Assembly: GCA_007922305.1 (NCBI GenBank)
Contig: ML677472.1
Coordinates: 1,059,814 to 1,123,813, forward strand
Length of the DNA: 64,000 nt
Direction: 5' to 3'
From: Dermatemys mawii
Lineage: Eukaryota; Chordata; Testudines; Dermatemydidae
Shown here: positions 21,562 to 33,313 of the stretch, one piece after another
How the letters are laid out: each line of letters opens with the position of its first letter
Position numbering within the stretch: the stretch's first letter is position 1
The notes under the pieces: generated by a model
What the model saw: only the letters and a program-made list of their open reading frames with translations
What the model was told of the DNA's origin: nothing
Database searches by the model: none
Made by a program: the position numbers and the translations under genes

Positions 21562-21597
21562 CAAACCCGGACAGATTTCTCCTGGGATGGTATTAAT
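21562..21597 (+). CDS. FAM131B: FAM131B 36-nt micro-exon
   Basis: The exon encodes QTRTDFSWDGIN exactly in frame (12 codons, phase 0 on both sides). It lies between a TTCCATAG acceptor and a GTGAGT donor at 21598. The peptide matches the corresponding mammalian FAM131B segment, directly before LSMEDTTS. It is followed by a 16.5-kb intron packed with repeats. As a symmetrical micro-exon it can be skipped without frame change, so isoform use is plausible. Confidence 0.95.
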
Positions 21598-22524
21598 GTG
21601 AGTATAACCCTGAAGCCCTCCTCCTTTCATGAGAGGCAGCAAAGGAGCATTTGCATAGCTGATGAGGATGTTCAAGTTTCCACCCAGTGGAAGCCCAGGA
21701 TGCACAGAATATGTCTAACTCTGTCACTGTGAATAGCGAACACAATTATGGAGGCCTGGAGTGCCACTGGAATTCTGGGCATCATTATGGAGTGCCTGGC
21801 TGTTGATAGATCTTGCAGTAAGATTTTGGGAAGTATCTGTGTGCTGGTGGATTTGGATTGTCTCCAGGTGTTTTGCTACTGGAGATAGCTGTGGGATCCA
21901 TAGATGCCATTGGATCTTGAGCTGTCTCTAGCCATCTTGGGTGCCTATGTGTAATCTCTGAGGCTGCTAGATTATTTTGGGTGCTTTCCTGGGGTTTCTG
22001 TACGTGGCTGGATTATTGAAGTGGCATATCTGGCTATTAATACTTTTGGTCAGGGCTTAATATCACCTTCAGAGGTTAGGAAGAAATGTGTTCTTACAGG
22101 ACAGTGTTATACAATGAGGTGTTTTGGGTTCTAGTCTTCTCTCTGGAGTATCCAGCATTGACTACTGTTGTAAACCGGGGCGGGGTGGGGAAGAAAGAAA
22201 AAACACCAAGCAAAGGCATAGATTAAAAACAAGGTTTTTTCCATACACCGTAAGGAAAAGAGAAAGGATACAAATCATTGCTCCCACGTCTCCCCCTTTT
22301 GCAGGTCATCTTTAACCTGCAGTGACTATATTTGTCTGCTTGCTAGTGCAACATCAGTGCACGGGAAAGTTTCCTGGTGCTGAAGCCATTTATATTGTTT
22401 CCTCCAAAAGTGTTTCTAGCGCTGGCAGCTCATGAGATGTGTGCTCTGAAGTTCATGTCATGTGATTATTGGGACTGCTCAGCAATGGAGTAACTCACAC
22501 CCCAAAGGTGAAAGCAGTGCAGTA

Positions 22525-23262
22525 GAGTTGCCAACTTTCTATCGGTACAAAACCAAACCCTCTTGTTCTGTCCCCTACCCCGCTCCTTCCCCAAGGCTCC
22601 ACCCCATTCACTCTATTCCCTTCTCCCTCCGTTGCTTACTCTCCCCTACCACCAGTCACTTTCACTGGGCTGAGGCAGGGAATTGGGGTGCAGGAGTGGG
22701 TGTGGGCTCCTGGAGGGAGTTTGCATGTGGGCATGGTCTCACTTGGGACAGGGATTTGGGATGGGGGACGAGGCATGGCTGTGGGCTCTGGGAGGGAGCT
22801 CAGGCCTGTTGCAAGGGGCTGGGATGCAGGCTTTGGGAGAGAGTTAGGATGCAGGAGGGGCATTCTGACCTGAGGGAGGGGGAAGAGAGTTTGGAGTGTG
22901 GGCTCTGGGAAAGGGTTAGAGTGTGGGAGCAGGTTCTGACATGAGGCAGGGGGTTCTGTGCGTGGGCTCCAGCTGGGCAGCACTGACCTCAGGTGGCTCC
23001 CGGTCAGCGGTGCTAAGGCAGCTGGCATGTCCGGCCCAACTCCTTGGTACAGGAACAGACAGGTAGCTCCAGGCCAGCAGGCATCACCCCCGTGGATCCC
23101 ATTGGTTGCAGTTCCTGCCCAATGGGAGATATGGAGGTGGCCCTCAGGGCGGGGGCAGAGCGCAGAGCTTCCCTGATCATCCCTGCACCTATGGGTTGCA
23201 GGTTCATGTCGGCTGCTTCCTGGAGCCACACAGAGCCAGAACAGTCAGGGAGCTTGCTAGGG
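22525..23262. mobile_element. Copy related to the 2128-2923 TIR element, FAM131B intron
   Basis: After TA it starts GAGTTGCCAACTTTCTATCG and shares with the earlier copy the CTCCTTCCCCAAGGC block and CACTTTCACTGGGCTG at about 22660. G-rich repeats of the CTGGGA type follow. No matching right end is evident. Long open frames here on both strands follow composition only. Confidence 0.5.
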
Positions 23263-23339
23263 CCATCCTTAGGATTTAGGGGGTTCTATGCAGTATTATT
23301 AAACTGGTGTCCCTATGCCCAACAGCAGCCGGCTCATAC

Positions 23340-24250
23340 ATGTGTAACCCTTCTGCCCATCAGAGTTGGCAGGAACAAGGGCCGGGTTCAGTATCCAGGG
23401 GTTCCATTCCAATAGCACAATACAAAACCGGCTCAAGCCCCCACCCAGCAAGCTGGGACAACCATATACCACTCCTCTGGGCATCTGTAAGAGACAATAC
23501 TTCCCCTCTCGCAAGCACAGAGTCTGAGTGTACCAAAAGCCTTTTAATAACAGGGAGAACCAATGTGGCATAATATTGGGGAAACACCACAAACAAGGTT
23601 AATAAACCAAACCATGAACCAGGAGCCCTCTCCCAGCAAATAGGCCATGGCCTTCCCTTTGGCTCTTGAGTTCCACAACCCCAAAAAGTCACTCAGTAGT
23701 CCCAAAAGTCCAACAGCCCAGGAGTCTCTGTTCTTGGTCAGTGCAGAGTTCAAAAAGTCACTCAGCAGAGTCTTACCTCCCAGCCTGGGTGGAAATGGAG
23801 GGTAGGGCAAGGGGCACCTTACGTGGTCCGAGGCCGACTGCGCCGCCTCTCTGTGGGGTTCCGCTGCAGCCCTCACCGCAATCCGCTCTGCTCGCCGATA
23901 CTCAAACCGCTCTGCAGCGCCAGTCACTCCGCTAGCCCGTCCTGCTAGCCGACACACGGACAGCTCTGTGGTGCCAATCGCTCCGTCAGCAGCACAAATG
24001 GCTCCACTAGTCGACACACAGACTGCCCTGCTGCGCCAGTCACTCCGCCAGCAGCACCAACTACTCCGCTAGCCATTCTGCTAGCCGACACACAGACAGC
24101 TCGGCTGCACCAGCCACTCTGCACTATTTTCAGGCCCCTCAACTTGAGACAGTGCCCAGTGATTTCTTTAGCTCTTAGGTGATTTCAGCATATAGCAGGG
24201 GAGCCTTAGTGCAGCCACACCTGTGAGCCTAAAGTGATTTCAGCTCAGCA
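23340..24250 (-). repeat. Possible LTR-type repeat with degenerate short repeats
   Basis: The unit begins TGTGTAACCCTTCTGCCCAT and continues to about 23800 with LTR-like features. From about 23915 to 24120 imperfect repeats contain CTAGCCGACACACAGACAGC and CTCCGCCAGCAGCACCAA. The family was not identified and the right boundary is obscured by the gap. Confidence 0.35.
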
Positions 24251-24299
24251 GTCTGAACCCAGGCTCCTAATAGAAGCAAAATTTAACTCTGACATTCCA

Positions 24300-24460
24300 C
24301 AGTGGGGGGGGAGGGGGGGAGAGAGAGAGAGAGAGAGAGAGNNNNNNNNNNNNNNNNNNNNNNNNNNNNNNNNNNNNNNNNNNNNNNNNNNNNNNNNNNN
24401 NNNNNNNNNNNNNNNNNNNNNNNNNNNNNNNNNNNNNNNNNGGGGGGGGGGCAGGGTGCA
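24300..24460. repeat. G/GA-rich microsatellite spanning an assembly gap
   Basis: A G-rich run and (GA)n tract lead into exactly 100 N (24342-24441), then a run of ten G. The exact 100 suggests a placeholder gap of unknown true size. Confidence 0.9.
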
Positions 24461-25645
24461 ATAGGCCTATAGGGCTCTTACACAAAGCCCCCACCAAAAG
24501 GCATAGGTGCTTATCCCCAGCCTTTCTTAACCTCAGAATGTTCTGAAACGCATGGCCCTTGCCCAGTGAGTGCTACCTAGATGATGGCGAGTTCCTCCAT
24601 CATAACAAGGGCCAAGTACGTGTCCATAGTCCTTCATTCACAAAATCAGGGTAACATCACTTTATATTTCCTGCTCCAATAACATGGAAACTGGGGCTCC
24701 CACATCAGCCGAAGTGGCCATGTGGGCTGCTGTGGGCTCAGGCTAGGCGCAGTGGGTGTGTCTATGCACATTGATCAGCCCCAAAGTTATTTTCCATAAC
24801 TCACTGCAATTCCCATAGTTCACCACCAGATGTCAGAATATATTTCATTCCTGACACTGCTTACACATGTATTTTAGATAAGGGTGGTCTTTTGAAGGAT
24901 TTATTTAAAAAAAACTGTATGTCTGAAGATTCAAGAATTTAAAGCTAAAGATAATACTCAGATTGTGCATCTAAAAATCTATGCAAGGATTTTTTAGAGA
25001 TGTGATTTTATAATCTTCAGCAAAACACTAATGAAATATTTTTGAAACTTTAGCGCCCTCGTAGCCAATATGGAGTCTGCTCTGCAGGCAGCTCTGGCCA
25101 AGAGAAAGTGCACACAGGAATGCAGCAGGAAAAATCCCTTCCACCCAGTGGCACCTTGTCCAAACCCCCCAGAGTGAACACACATGCCCGCAGGAAAAGT
25201 ACAATAATATAAGAAAGAGAAATACTTATTTACAGAGGGATGAGAGGAGAAAACCAAGTGGAGATATAGGAAGAGTGGTAAAACAGAGTGGCATCCAAAC
25301 CAAGGCCCCTCAGGCCCAGTGGTAGAAGTTTGCAAGGGCAGACGCTAAGCAATGTGTCTGCACACAGAGTTCAGGAATTCCAAGCACAGTTCCAGTCCAG
25401 TGGTGAGTCTTGTGTGCTCCTAGTCGTCTTTAGCGCCAGTGAACTTTCCCCAACAAACCCCTCCAGTACCCTCTTCTGCCACTCTCTGCAAAGCCACACA
25501 GAGTGGTCATCTTCCCACTTAACTATCTAGCAGCTTCCCTCCTTATTCCCAATGCAGAGTCAAAAGCCCCAGTACTCACAGCCCCATGCAGCAGTGATAC
25601 TGAGTCCAGCTCCAGCCTGTCCTTCTGGGGTGATTCCTTCCTGTA
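24461..25645. other. FAM131B intron, nothing recognised
   Basis: Ordinary intron sequence. No conserved coding segment or clear repeat family was seen. Confidence 0.45.
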
Positions 25646-25925
25646 GGGTTACCATGTGTCCGTTTTTTCCTGGACATGTCCAGCACTTTGGGGTTTAAAT
25701 CGCTGTCTGGGAAGATTTTTTAAATAGCTGCAAACGTCCAGGATTTTTTCTCCCTCCCACCCATAATCAATGCACGGCAGCTGACATAGAGCCACTCTCA
25801 TGCTGGAGCCTTCAGCAGCCAGACCCAGGGCACCACTGGTCTTAGTGTCCACACTTCTGACTTTCCTATCCCTGGTCTGACCCTTCCTGCAGGCTCTCAC
25901 AGCCAGCTGCTGCAGCCTGGTAAGT
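25646..25925. mobile_element. TIR element related to 29571-29898 (left end only)
   Basis: After TA it starts GGGTTACCATGTGTCC and shares GGGGTTTAAATCGCTGTC and CCAGGATTTTTTCTCCCT with the complete copy at 29571. The right inverted repeat was not found, so this copy appears truncated. Confidence 0.55.
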
Positions 25926-26099
25926 CTGGGGATCTAGTAGTTAAAAGTGAAAAAGCCTCCAGCTTGCCAGATCTACTTAACGGTTTCAGTGTTGTGTTAA
26001 GATCCATTCAAGGGGTAATGAAACCATTTAATAGGCATTTGCCAACCCCAAAGTATATACTGTCAGTTTCTGAATTTACTAACAAAAACTGTTGGGCAT

Positions 26100-26600
26100 G
26101 TGACGGGGCAGACCAGCCCCGCACTGGGATAGAGGGGATTAATCACTCCCTCTTGGCAGAGGAAGCCCCGCCCCGGAAGGCCTAGTGGGCATGCTCATGC
26201 TGTCAGAGCAGTATAAAAGCCTGCCAGACTGCTCAGTCTGGGCTGGCTGCCGGAGAGGAAGGACGCTCGGCAGAGGCTTCAGCCCCCGACCACGTACAAC
26301 CTTTGCCAGGGAGAGCTGAAGGACCGGGAGGGCAGATCAGAGGCCAACGGCGAAGGAGACCCCAGCAAGCGGTTGCGGCTGCTGAGGATCCCAGAGACCC
26401 TGGAGTTACCAGAGCCAAAGAGGACTGGTGGGAAGTGACCCAGGGAAGGTCAGGTCAGCGTGTTGTGGTTTGGATCCCCGCTGACCCCGGGCAGGAGTAA
26501 GCCACCTGGATAGGACCCTGGGTCGGAACCCAGTGAAGGTGGGAGGGCCTGGGCTCCCCCACCAGGGGTTGTTAACCCCCACCCCCCTTTTTTTTTGGCA
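26100..26600 (+). repeat. LTR-like repeat with TATA box
   Basis: Starts near TGTGACGGGGCAGACCAG and contains GCAGTATAAAAGCCTGCCAG (TATA at about 26212) followed by a GC-rich leader, the layout of a retroelement promoter. It ends in a C-rich and T-rich run near 26595. No paired terminus or target duplication was established. Confidence 0.35.
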
Positions 26601-26612
26601 ACTCAACATATT

Positions 26613-26845
26613 CTCAGAGAATCTGGCCATTGGGCCACACTGCTGCAAAGGCAGCGCATGTAGTGACTTTGGCTGGTAAGCCATTCGCTCCCAGTAGGGG
26701 AGGGACGAGTGAGAGACTCTGGCCATTGGGTCATGCAGCTGCAGAGGCAGCGCATGTAGTGACGTCAGCTGGTAAGCCACACACTCCCGTTAGAGGAGGG
26801 ACGAGCGAGAGACTCTGGCCAGTGGGCCGCGCTGTCATAGAGGCC
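26613..26845 (+). repeat. 96-bp tandem repeat, about 2.4 units
   Basis: The anchor CTGGCCA recurs at 26623, 26719 and 26815, a constant 96-base period. Each unit carries CTGGCCATTGGG, GGCAGCGCATGTAGTGAC and GGGAGGGACGAG-like blocks. The third unit breaks off after about 30 bases. It lies directly 3' of the TATA-containing repeat and may be part of its leader. Confidence 0.75.
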
Positions 26846-27424
26846 TAAGACAGAGAGATTTTGGCCACTAGACCACGCTCACCCATAGGAGGGGTAGAAA
26901 GGGCAGGGTTGCCCTTCGCCCCAGACCAAGAGGGGCCAACGGGGTGCCAGCCCCACCACAGGCATTTACAGCCAAGTCCACACACAGCTCTGCAATTGTT
27001 TCTGCCTCCAGCTTCTCTCCAGCTCCCTGCTGCCACCATGTGGCCCCTGCTTCAGGTCTCTTTCCCACAACTTCCACTCCTCCTCAGCTGAGCCCAGTCA
27101 CTTCCTGGTTCAGGACCGTTCCCCATACATGGCCACTTGCCATGGGAAAGAGAAAGTACAATGTGGAGAAAGCTGATGGGAGTTGTAGTTTCCTGCTTTG
27201 CAGATCACATAATTTTATTCTCTGCCCTTCGTAGGTCTATTCATATTTATATAATTGTCCACAGCTGGGTTTGGGGTTTTTTATGCAAAAGAGAGTACAT
27301 GTTTTCTTGTTGGTCAGCTGAAATAAATCAATACCCAAGGGGAAAAATACACAAGTGAAGCCAGGTACTAGATGTAGGTTTTGCCACAACTTCAGGGTAT
27401 AAGGAACACTGTCCTCCCCACCCA

Positions 27425-27457
<33 letters not shown>

Positions 27458-27464
27458 CCCTTTG
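26846..27464. other. FAM131B intron, unassigned; CT/CA microsatellite
   Basis: No gene seen. A (CT)n(CA)n tract lies at about 27426-27456. Confidence 0.4.
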
Positions 27465-27720
27465 AATCCCTGCATTGGCTTCCCATTGTCCACCACACTT
27501 TTTATCAACACCCTACACAGCTCTACTCTGGCCTAAATCATTGCCCATTATTCTACCCGTGACAATCAGCCTTGAAATCATATTCACCTCCTTTGTCCAC
27601 TTCCATCTTTGCTGTTTCCCATTCCACCCCTATGCGTGCAATGCTTTTCTTGACCTTATCCCTGTTCTTCAGGCCATCTCCTCTGTACATTCAGGTCCTT
27701 AATGAAGATTCATCTCTACC
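27465..27720 (-). mobile_element. Possible ancient L2-like LINE fragment
   Basis: The run CCCTGCATTGGCTTCCCATT through CTACACAGCTCTACTCTGGC resembles the reverse complement of the 3' RT end of L2-type LINEs. It is strongly diverged and boundaries are approximate. Confidence 0.35.
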
Positions 27721-28274
27721 ACAAGCCTCAGAAGAACTGTACCAACAATAACTCTGTATTTCACCATGTACACTACATGGAGCTGATCTCTAGAGGATCA
27801 ATACACATATCAGTTGGTTCATACCTTTTTGTGCTTCCTTATCTTTCACCCCTCATTGTGCCCACTTCCTTGGGATTCCTTTCAATACTCTGTACTCAAT
27901 CACCGTTTTTCAAAAGTCAACTAGCCAGAGACCTTTCCTTCCCACAAGTATGAATTTCTCCCCCTAAATGCACCTGCCTGAGACCTAGGCTAGATGAGAC
28001 TCAGTCTCATGCCACTGACAGATTTATAGTCCAAATCTGGTGACACTGCTAAGCTAGAAATAGGGACTTCATATCACTTGAAAGGGAATTCCCAGCTTCC
28101 AGTGGACAAGTAGGACTGGAAGTGCCTGAATTATCAGATCTTAAAATCATTATTTGTTCATATATCAAAATGCTATTTGATACAGACGTTATCTGGGGTT
28201 TCCATGACTTCATCTGAGCCTTGTACAGTAGGTAAATCGAGTGACTGGATGCAAGGATAGAAATATACTAGTTA
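27721..28274. other. FAM131B intron, nothing recognised
   Basis: No conserved coding segment or repeat family was recognised. Confidence 0.4.
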
Positions 28275-28279
28275 GCCCC

Positions 28280-29023
28280 TGTGACAGGGTCCGACTCACC
28301 CCTGCTGGCGACTCCTGCTAGTTGTCCTGGGAATTAGCTCACAACAGTGGCAGGGCACCCTCGAAGTGTGGTGTCCAGCCTGTCATCCACTTTGCTGTCC
28401 TGGGATTGTGCTGCTCCTTGTTCACCGGCGTCCTCCTCCAGACAGTAGCTTTCTTGGCTTCAGGGCACTGCCCTCCAGCAGTGCCCCGTACTCCAGTCAC
28501 TCCCCCTTCCGGAGTGGGGGGGAAGGAGAGTATTGACAGCAATCCTCTAGTTTGCATGCACCTTGGTGGTCAACCACAACCCTATAGTCCATGCCCTTGT
28601 CTCAGGGGCAAGTTGCAGTGTACTCTGGCCCTTCTCCACTATGGCCCAGGAAGGGTGGGACCCAGGCCTGACCGCTACTATGGGTCCCGGCTCAGGAACC
28701 CTCTAGCTGCAGCCTCTCTCTGTCCTCCTCCACTCCCCTCTTATCTACCAAGCTTTCCTGGGACATTTCCCTTTTGGCCCTACGCATCTTTTCAAACCCT
28801 TTTAGCAAGGGCTCGGCTCGGCCTGGCCTGGCCTGGCCCCTTGCTAGCCAGGGAGAGACTGACTGCTCCCTAGCTAGGCAGCCTTTATATAGGACCTAGC
28901 CCTGTCCTGCTTGGCTGCCTCTTCTGCTCCCTGATTGGCTCTCTTCAGGCCTTCCCTGATTGGCTGTCCCTTCTGCCAGGGATTAGCCCTCTTTCTAAGG
29001 GGGTGGGGCTTTGCCTCACCACA
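28280..29023 (-). mobile_element. Solo LTR-like element, minus strand
   Basis: The 744-bp block runs from TGTGACAGGG to CTCACCACA. Read on minus it begins TGTGGTGAGG and ends CCCTGTCACA, with a TATATAAAGG box near 28880-28890 well placed as a promoter. The flanks GCCCC (28275-28279) and GTCCC (29024-29028) could be a decayed 5-bp duplication. The minus frame has no gag or pol coding, so it is a solo LTR if the assignment is right. Confidence 0.55.
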
Positions 29024-29570
29024 GTCCCAATAAAATTCTTTGTAAAAAATCTTTAAAATGTTCCCGAAATAGTATTCCTGTAAAATCTGTGGCATGTACA
29101 GAATCCCTGGTGATATGGTGGAGGAAAAAGTTTTATTGGAACTTGGATGATTTGTGGCTTTATCATTAGTCAGAAATGGAACCATCCCAAATTCATGCTG
29201 ATAAAATCCTTGCACTAAACACTACCTGCATTCCCTGTATATACAATTATTTTCACTCCAAGGACCATTGTTTCAAAAATTCCTGTTGACCACTTTCTTG
29301 AGTGGTTAGCCAATATTTGAGGCCTTGATGGATTATTTCTGGTAGATGGAGAAATTGATGATACAGTCAGGTATTTCTTTGGTGCAAACCTGTTTATTTA
29401 CAAAGAAGGTACAAAGTCCTGTTACCCTGATTGCAATAGAAGCAAAGAGCAAGGGGCAGTTTCCTTGTTCACCATTCCAAAGCCTGCTTTTTCATCCGAT
29501 CCTGTGTGCCAAGGAGCTCTGTCCAGGGCCATCCTTACCCATACGCAAAGTATGCAGCTGCATAAGGCTA

Positions 29571-29898
29571 GGGTTACCATGTGTCCATTTTTTCCTGAAC
29601 CTGTCCGGCATTTTGGAGTTTAAATCGCTGTCCAGGAGGACTTTTTAAATAGTTGCAAATGGCTGGGATTTTTTCTCCCTCTCCACTCAGTCAACGTGGC
29701 ACGGCTGACACAGAGTCGCTGTCATCACAGGAGCCTTCAGCAGCCAGACTCAGGGCACCACTGGGTCTTAGTATCCACCCTTCTGACTTTCCTATCCCTT
29801 GGGTGGGGTGGGGGCCTCAGGAGGGCGCTCAGGGGAGAAGGAGCAGGATGGGTTAGGGATTCTGAAGGGGGAAGTCGGGGAGCAGGAAGTGGTAACCC
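29571..29898. mobile_element. TA-flanked TIR element, complete 328-bp copy
   Basis: The ends GGGTTACCAT and GTGGTAACCC are inverted repeats, with TA directly outside each (29569-29570 and 29899-29900). It shares its left half with the copy at 25646. It is non-autonomous, with no coding capacity. Confidence 0.75.
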
Positions 29899-29900
29899 TA

Positions 29901-30389
29901 GCTCCGTCCCTCTGCTTCCTTTCATGACCATGCTCATAACTGCTCTCTGGCTTTCTTTTTGCTTTCTCCCTTTGACACAGGCAGACACATACAGAACTAC
30001 AACTAATCAGTGGCCCAGATCAGTCTCCAGGGAAGTCCCTTGGCCATATTGCTTAGCTTCTGATTGGCCTTGCATGTGGCTTAGTGCCCTACACGGGGGC
30101 TTCCACTGTGTCCTGAAAGTTTATTCCAGAGAGGCAGTTAGTTGCTTTTTCCATTTAGCCTGAATGAAGGGAAAGTTGGCACATTCATCAGCCTTAACAA
30201 GTTTGATCTCGGGGAATCAGAGAACAATTGCTTGATAGAAGCTATTAAACCTTCCAGCAAAACAGTGCCATTAATTTGAGTGCCTTCATTTTTGGGTGCT
30301 CAGCTTCAAACACTCTGGGCCTGATTATTAGATGTATTAGAAATGGAAACAAAAAAGGCAACAAAAAATATCAGGGATATGGAATAGAT
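29901..30389. other. FAM131B intron, nothing recognised
   Basis: No conserved coding segment or repeat family was recognised. Confidence 0.4.
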
Positions 30390-30660
30390 TCCATGTGAGA
30401 AGGGATTAAAAAACTGGAAGTTTTCAGCTTGGAAAAGAGATGATAAAATCAATAATGCTGGGGAGAAAGTGTATCAGGAAGTGTTATTTACCCCATCACA
30501 TAACACAAGAATGAGGGTCACCCAATGAAATGAATAGGCATCAGGCTTAAGATAAACAAAAAGGAAATACTTCTTCACAAAATGCACAGTCAACTCATTG
30601 GAACTCATTGCCAAAGGATGTTGTGAAGGCAAAAACTAAAACTCTGAGCAGTGTTTTCCC
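30390..30660 (+). mobile_element. CR1-type LINE fragment
   Basis: It contains AAGTTTTCAGCTTGGAAAAG, GTCACCCAATGAAATGAATA and CTCATTGCCAAAGGATGTTG, a degenerate CR1 ORF2 C-terminus like that at 31.9-32.1 kb. Confidence 0.65.
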
Positions 30661-30706
30661 CAGGAATTGAAATTAGGGGGGATGTTCAAATTTTCAGCGG
30701 GGGTGT

Positions 30707-31390
30707 AGTGGCACGACGACTCACCCCTGTAGCACCTCCTGCTGGTTGTCTGGGAATTAGCTCTTTCCATCTCAGAGTGCCTTCTGTAGGCCAGAGTCTT
30801 ACTGTCTGCTGGCCCCTGTGCCTTTCCCGGACCCCAGTGCCCTTGTATGTGGGGTGCTGCCCGCTGGCAATACCCCCACAGTCTCTGCCTCTGGGTCTTC
30901 CCTCCCTGGGGAACCCCCAACTCTCTATCCTCACCTTGCCTCAGTTTGGGCTACTGCCAGTCAGCATCAGGCCCCCGCTCCCTAAGGCAGACTGCAGTGT
31001 AAAAGCCACTCATCATAGGCAAGGGGGTTTGGGCCAGCTGCCTTTCCTAACCCCCAGTCCCCTTTTAGGCCTTGGTATCAGGCCTGCAGCCTGGGAAGTC
31101 ACCAGGCCTGAGCTCCCCAGCTCAATCTGCCCCTTCTCCAGCACTGCTCCACCCTCAGTACCCTGTCACGCAGGCAGCCAGGCCCTGCTCTCTCCCAGCC
31201 TGGAGAGTGACTGCCTGCCCCTAGCTCATAGCCCTCTTATAAGGGTCAGCTGGGCCCTGACTGAGCTGGCCACAGCTGTGGTCAGCCACACCCCCCACTG
31301 CTTTCTCAAGCTGCAGCTCTCTGCTGGGCTGCTTTTAACCCCTTCCGGGCCAGAGTGGGGTGATTACCCCACTGCACAGGGGTGTCAGGG
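30707..31390 (-). repeat. LTR-like repeat, minus strand
   Basis: It shares with 28280-29023 the CTCACCCCTG...CTCCTGCTGGTTGTC... GGAATTAGCTC start and a TATA-like CTTATAAG near 31238. A 247-codon open frame on plus is a by-product of C-rich composition. Termini were not resolved. Confidence 0.4.
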
Positions 31391-31469
31391 CTGATGAGGG
31401 GTGAGGCCATGAGGGTGAAGGTGGGCTGTATGGCACCATAGTAAAAACTGAAAAATGTTTCATGACCAT

Positions 31470-32392
31470 TTTATTTGATTTAACTAATAAGATTTAACTA
31501 AATGCAAAGTAATACACACTGGAAAACATAATCTCACCTATACATACAACATGATGGGGGTCTAAATTAGCTTTTAACACTCAAGAAAGAGATGTTGGAG
31601 TCATTGTGGATGGTTCTCTGAAAATATCCACTTAATGTGCAGCAGCAGTCAACAAAGCAAACAGAATGTTGAGAATCATTAAAAAAGGGATAGATAATAA
31701 AACAGAAAACATCATATTGCCTCTATATAAATCCATGGTACATGCACACTTTGAATATTGTGTGCAGATCTGGTCACTCCATCCCAAAAAAGATACATTG
31801 GAATTAGACAAGGTACAGAAATGAACAACTAAAAGGATTAGGGGTGTGAAACAGGAGGAGAGATTAAAATGACTGGGAATTTTCAGTTTAGAAAAGAGAC
31901 GACTAAGGGGGATTATGATAGAGGTCTATAAAATCTTAACTGGTGTGAAGAAAGTGAATAAGGAAAAGTTATTTAATCCTTCACATGACACAAGAGCTAG
32001 CAGTCACCCAATGAAATTAATAGGCAGCAGGTTTTAAAAAAAACAAAGGGAAGTAATTCTTCATACCACATAAAGTCAACCCATGGAAATCTTTTGCCAG
32101 GGGATGCTGTGAAGACCAACACTATAACAGGATTAATAAAAGAACTAGATAAAAGAACCTGGAGGATAGGTCCATCAGTGGCCAGGATGGGGAGGGATGC
32201 AACACCATGCTCTGAGTGTTCCTAACCTGTTTGTCAGAAGCTGGGAATGGGCAACAGGAGATGGATCACTTGATGATTACCTGTTCTGTTCATTCCCTCT
32301 GGGGCATCTGGCCTTGACCACTGCCAGAAAACAGGATACAAGGCTATATGGACATTGGTCTGACCCAGTATGACCATTCTTATGTAAAAATT
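31470..32392 (+). mobile_element. CR1-type LINE 3' copy
   Basis: It reads from GAGATGTTGGAGTCATTGTG through GAATATTGTGTGCAGATCTG (the CVQ motif region) and ends GACATTGGTCTGACCCAGTA then GGCC-like TGACCATTCTTATGT, the tail of a common CR1 subfamily. Frames are broken. Confidence 0.75.
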
Positions 32393-33305
32393 AATTATAA
32401 TAATGTTTAGTACAAAAACTCCCCAACATAATGACTTCTCAAGATAGCAATGATTTGAGATAACAACCTTGGCAGATAATGCATTTTAAAAATCTTGGCC
32501 TACTAGGAAACACATTTATATAAGTTTCCATTCCCAGTCACAAATCTACGGTAGCATTCTGGAGCAAAGTCACTAAAATATAGTCCAAAAATCAGTCCTT
32601 AATCAGTTCTGTCTTTAAACAGTGGAGAAGAGGTGGTCAAATAGTACTTGTGAGTCAGACAGACCATCAGAGCTAAACACCTATCTCCACCCTCTTTCTT
32701 GATGCCCTCAGTTAGCATAGGTTAAGTACAGTTCTACTGCCCTTACTCATACAGTAAGAACAACAACAACATTTCATTTCCCCCCGCGCCCGCCCATTCA
32801 AGTGATTTGCAACTCAGCCCCAGCCAGAATCTATCACTTGCAACATAGCTCTGTTTTCTGGATACCTAGGTAGATTAGGTGTGAATGTAAATACAATCTG
32901 GTCTTGAAACCTTTCCCCCCAGCCCCCAGTTCATCACTAGCTGTCAGGGAGCGCTCATTTTGACTTTGCTTACAATATATAAGGAAGCTAGTCTATGTTC
33001 ATACTTTTCAAATCTATTATCCTTTTTCATATACACATATTTTATCCTACACTGTATATGCTTTTAAAGTGTGTATTAATGTTTCAATTTCAATTCAAAT
33101 TTTCAAAACTGGCATGTAACCAGTTCACAAAACTGGGGTGGGGGGTGTTGGGGAAATTCAGAGAGGGTGTTGGGGAAATCCCTGACTCTGAGCCTCTTAC
33201 CGTCAAATGCTGGAAGTGCACAACAGAGGATGTCTCACTTGATGATTGTCTTGTTCTGTTCATTCTCTCTGAAACTTCTGGCATCAGCCACTGGCAGAGC
33301 TACTG
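32393..33305. other. FAM131B intron, nothing recognised
   Basis: No conserved coding segment or repeat family was recognised. Confidence 0.4.
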
Positions 33306-33313
33306 TGCTAGAT

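Noticed and set aside
22636..23229. Minus-strand open frame of 197 codons
   Set aside because: Inside the G-rich TIR-related repeat at 22525; the equivalent region at 2260-2730 is also open for the same compositional reason.
24234..24497. Open frames spanning the N run
   Set aside because: Unreadable bases create these frames.
30651..31394. Plus-strand open frame of 247 codons
   Set aside because: Pro/Leu/Ser-rich, lies in an LTR-like repeat with its TATA on the other strand. Length follows from C-rich composition.
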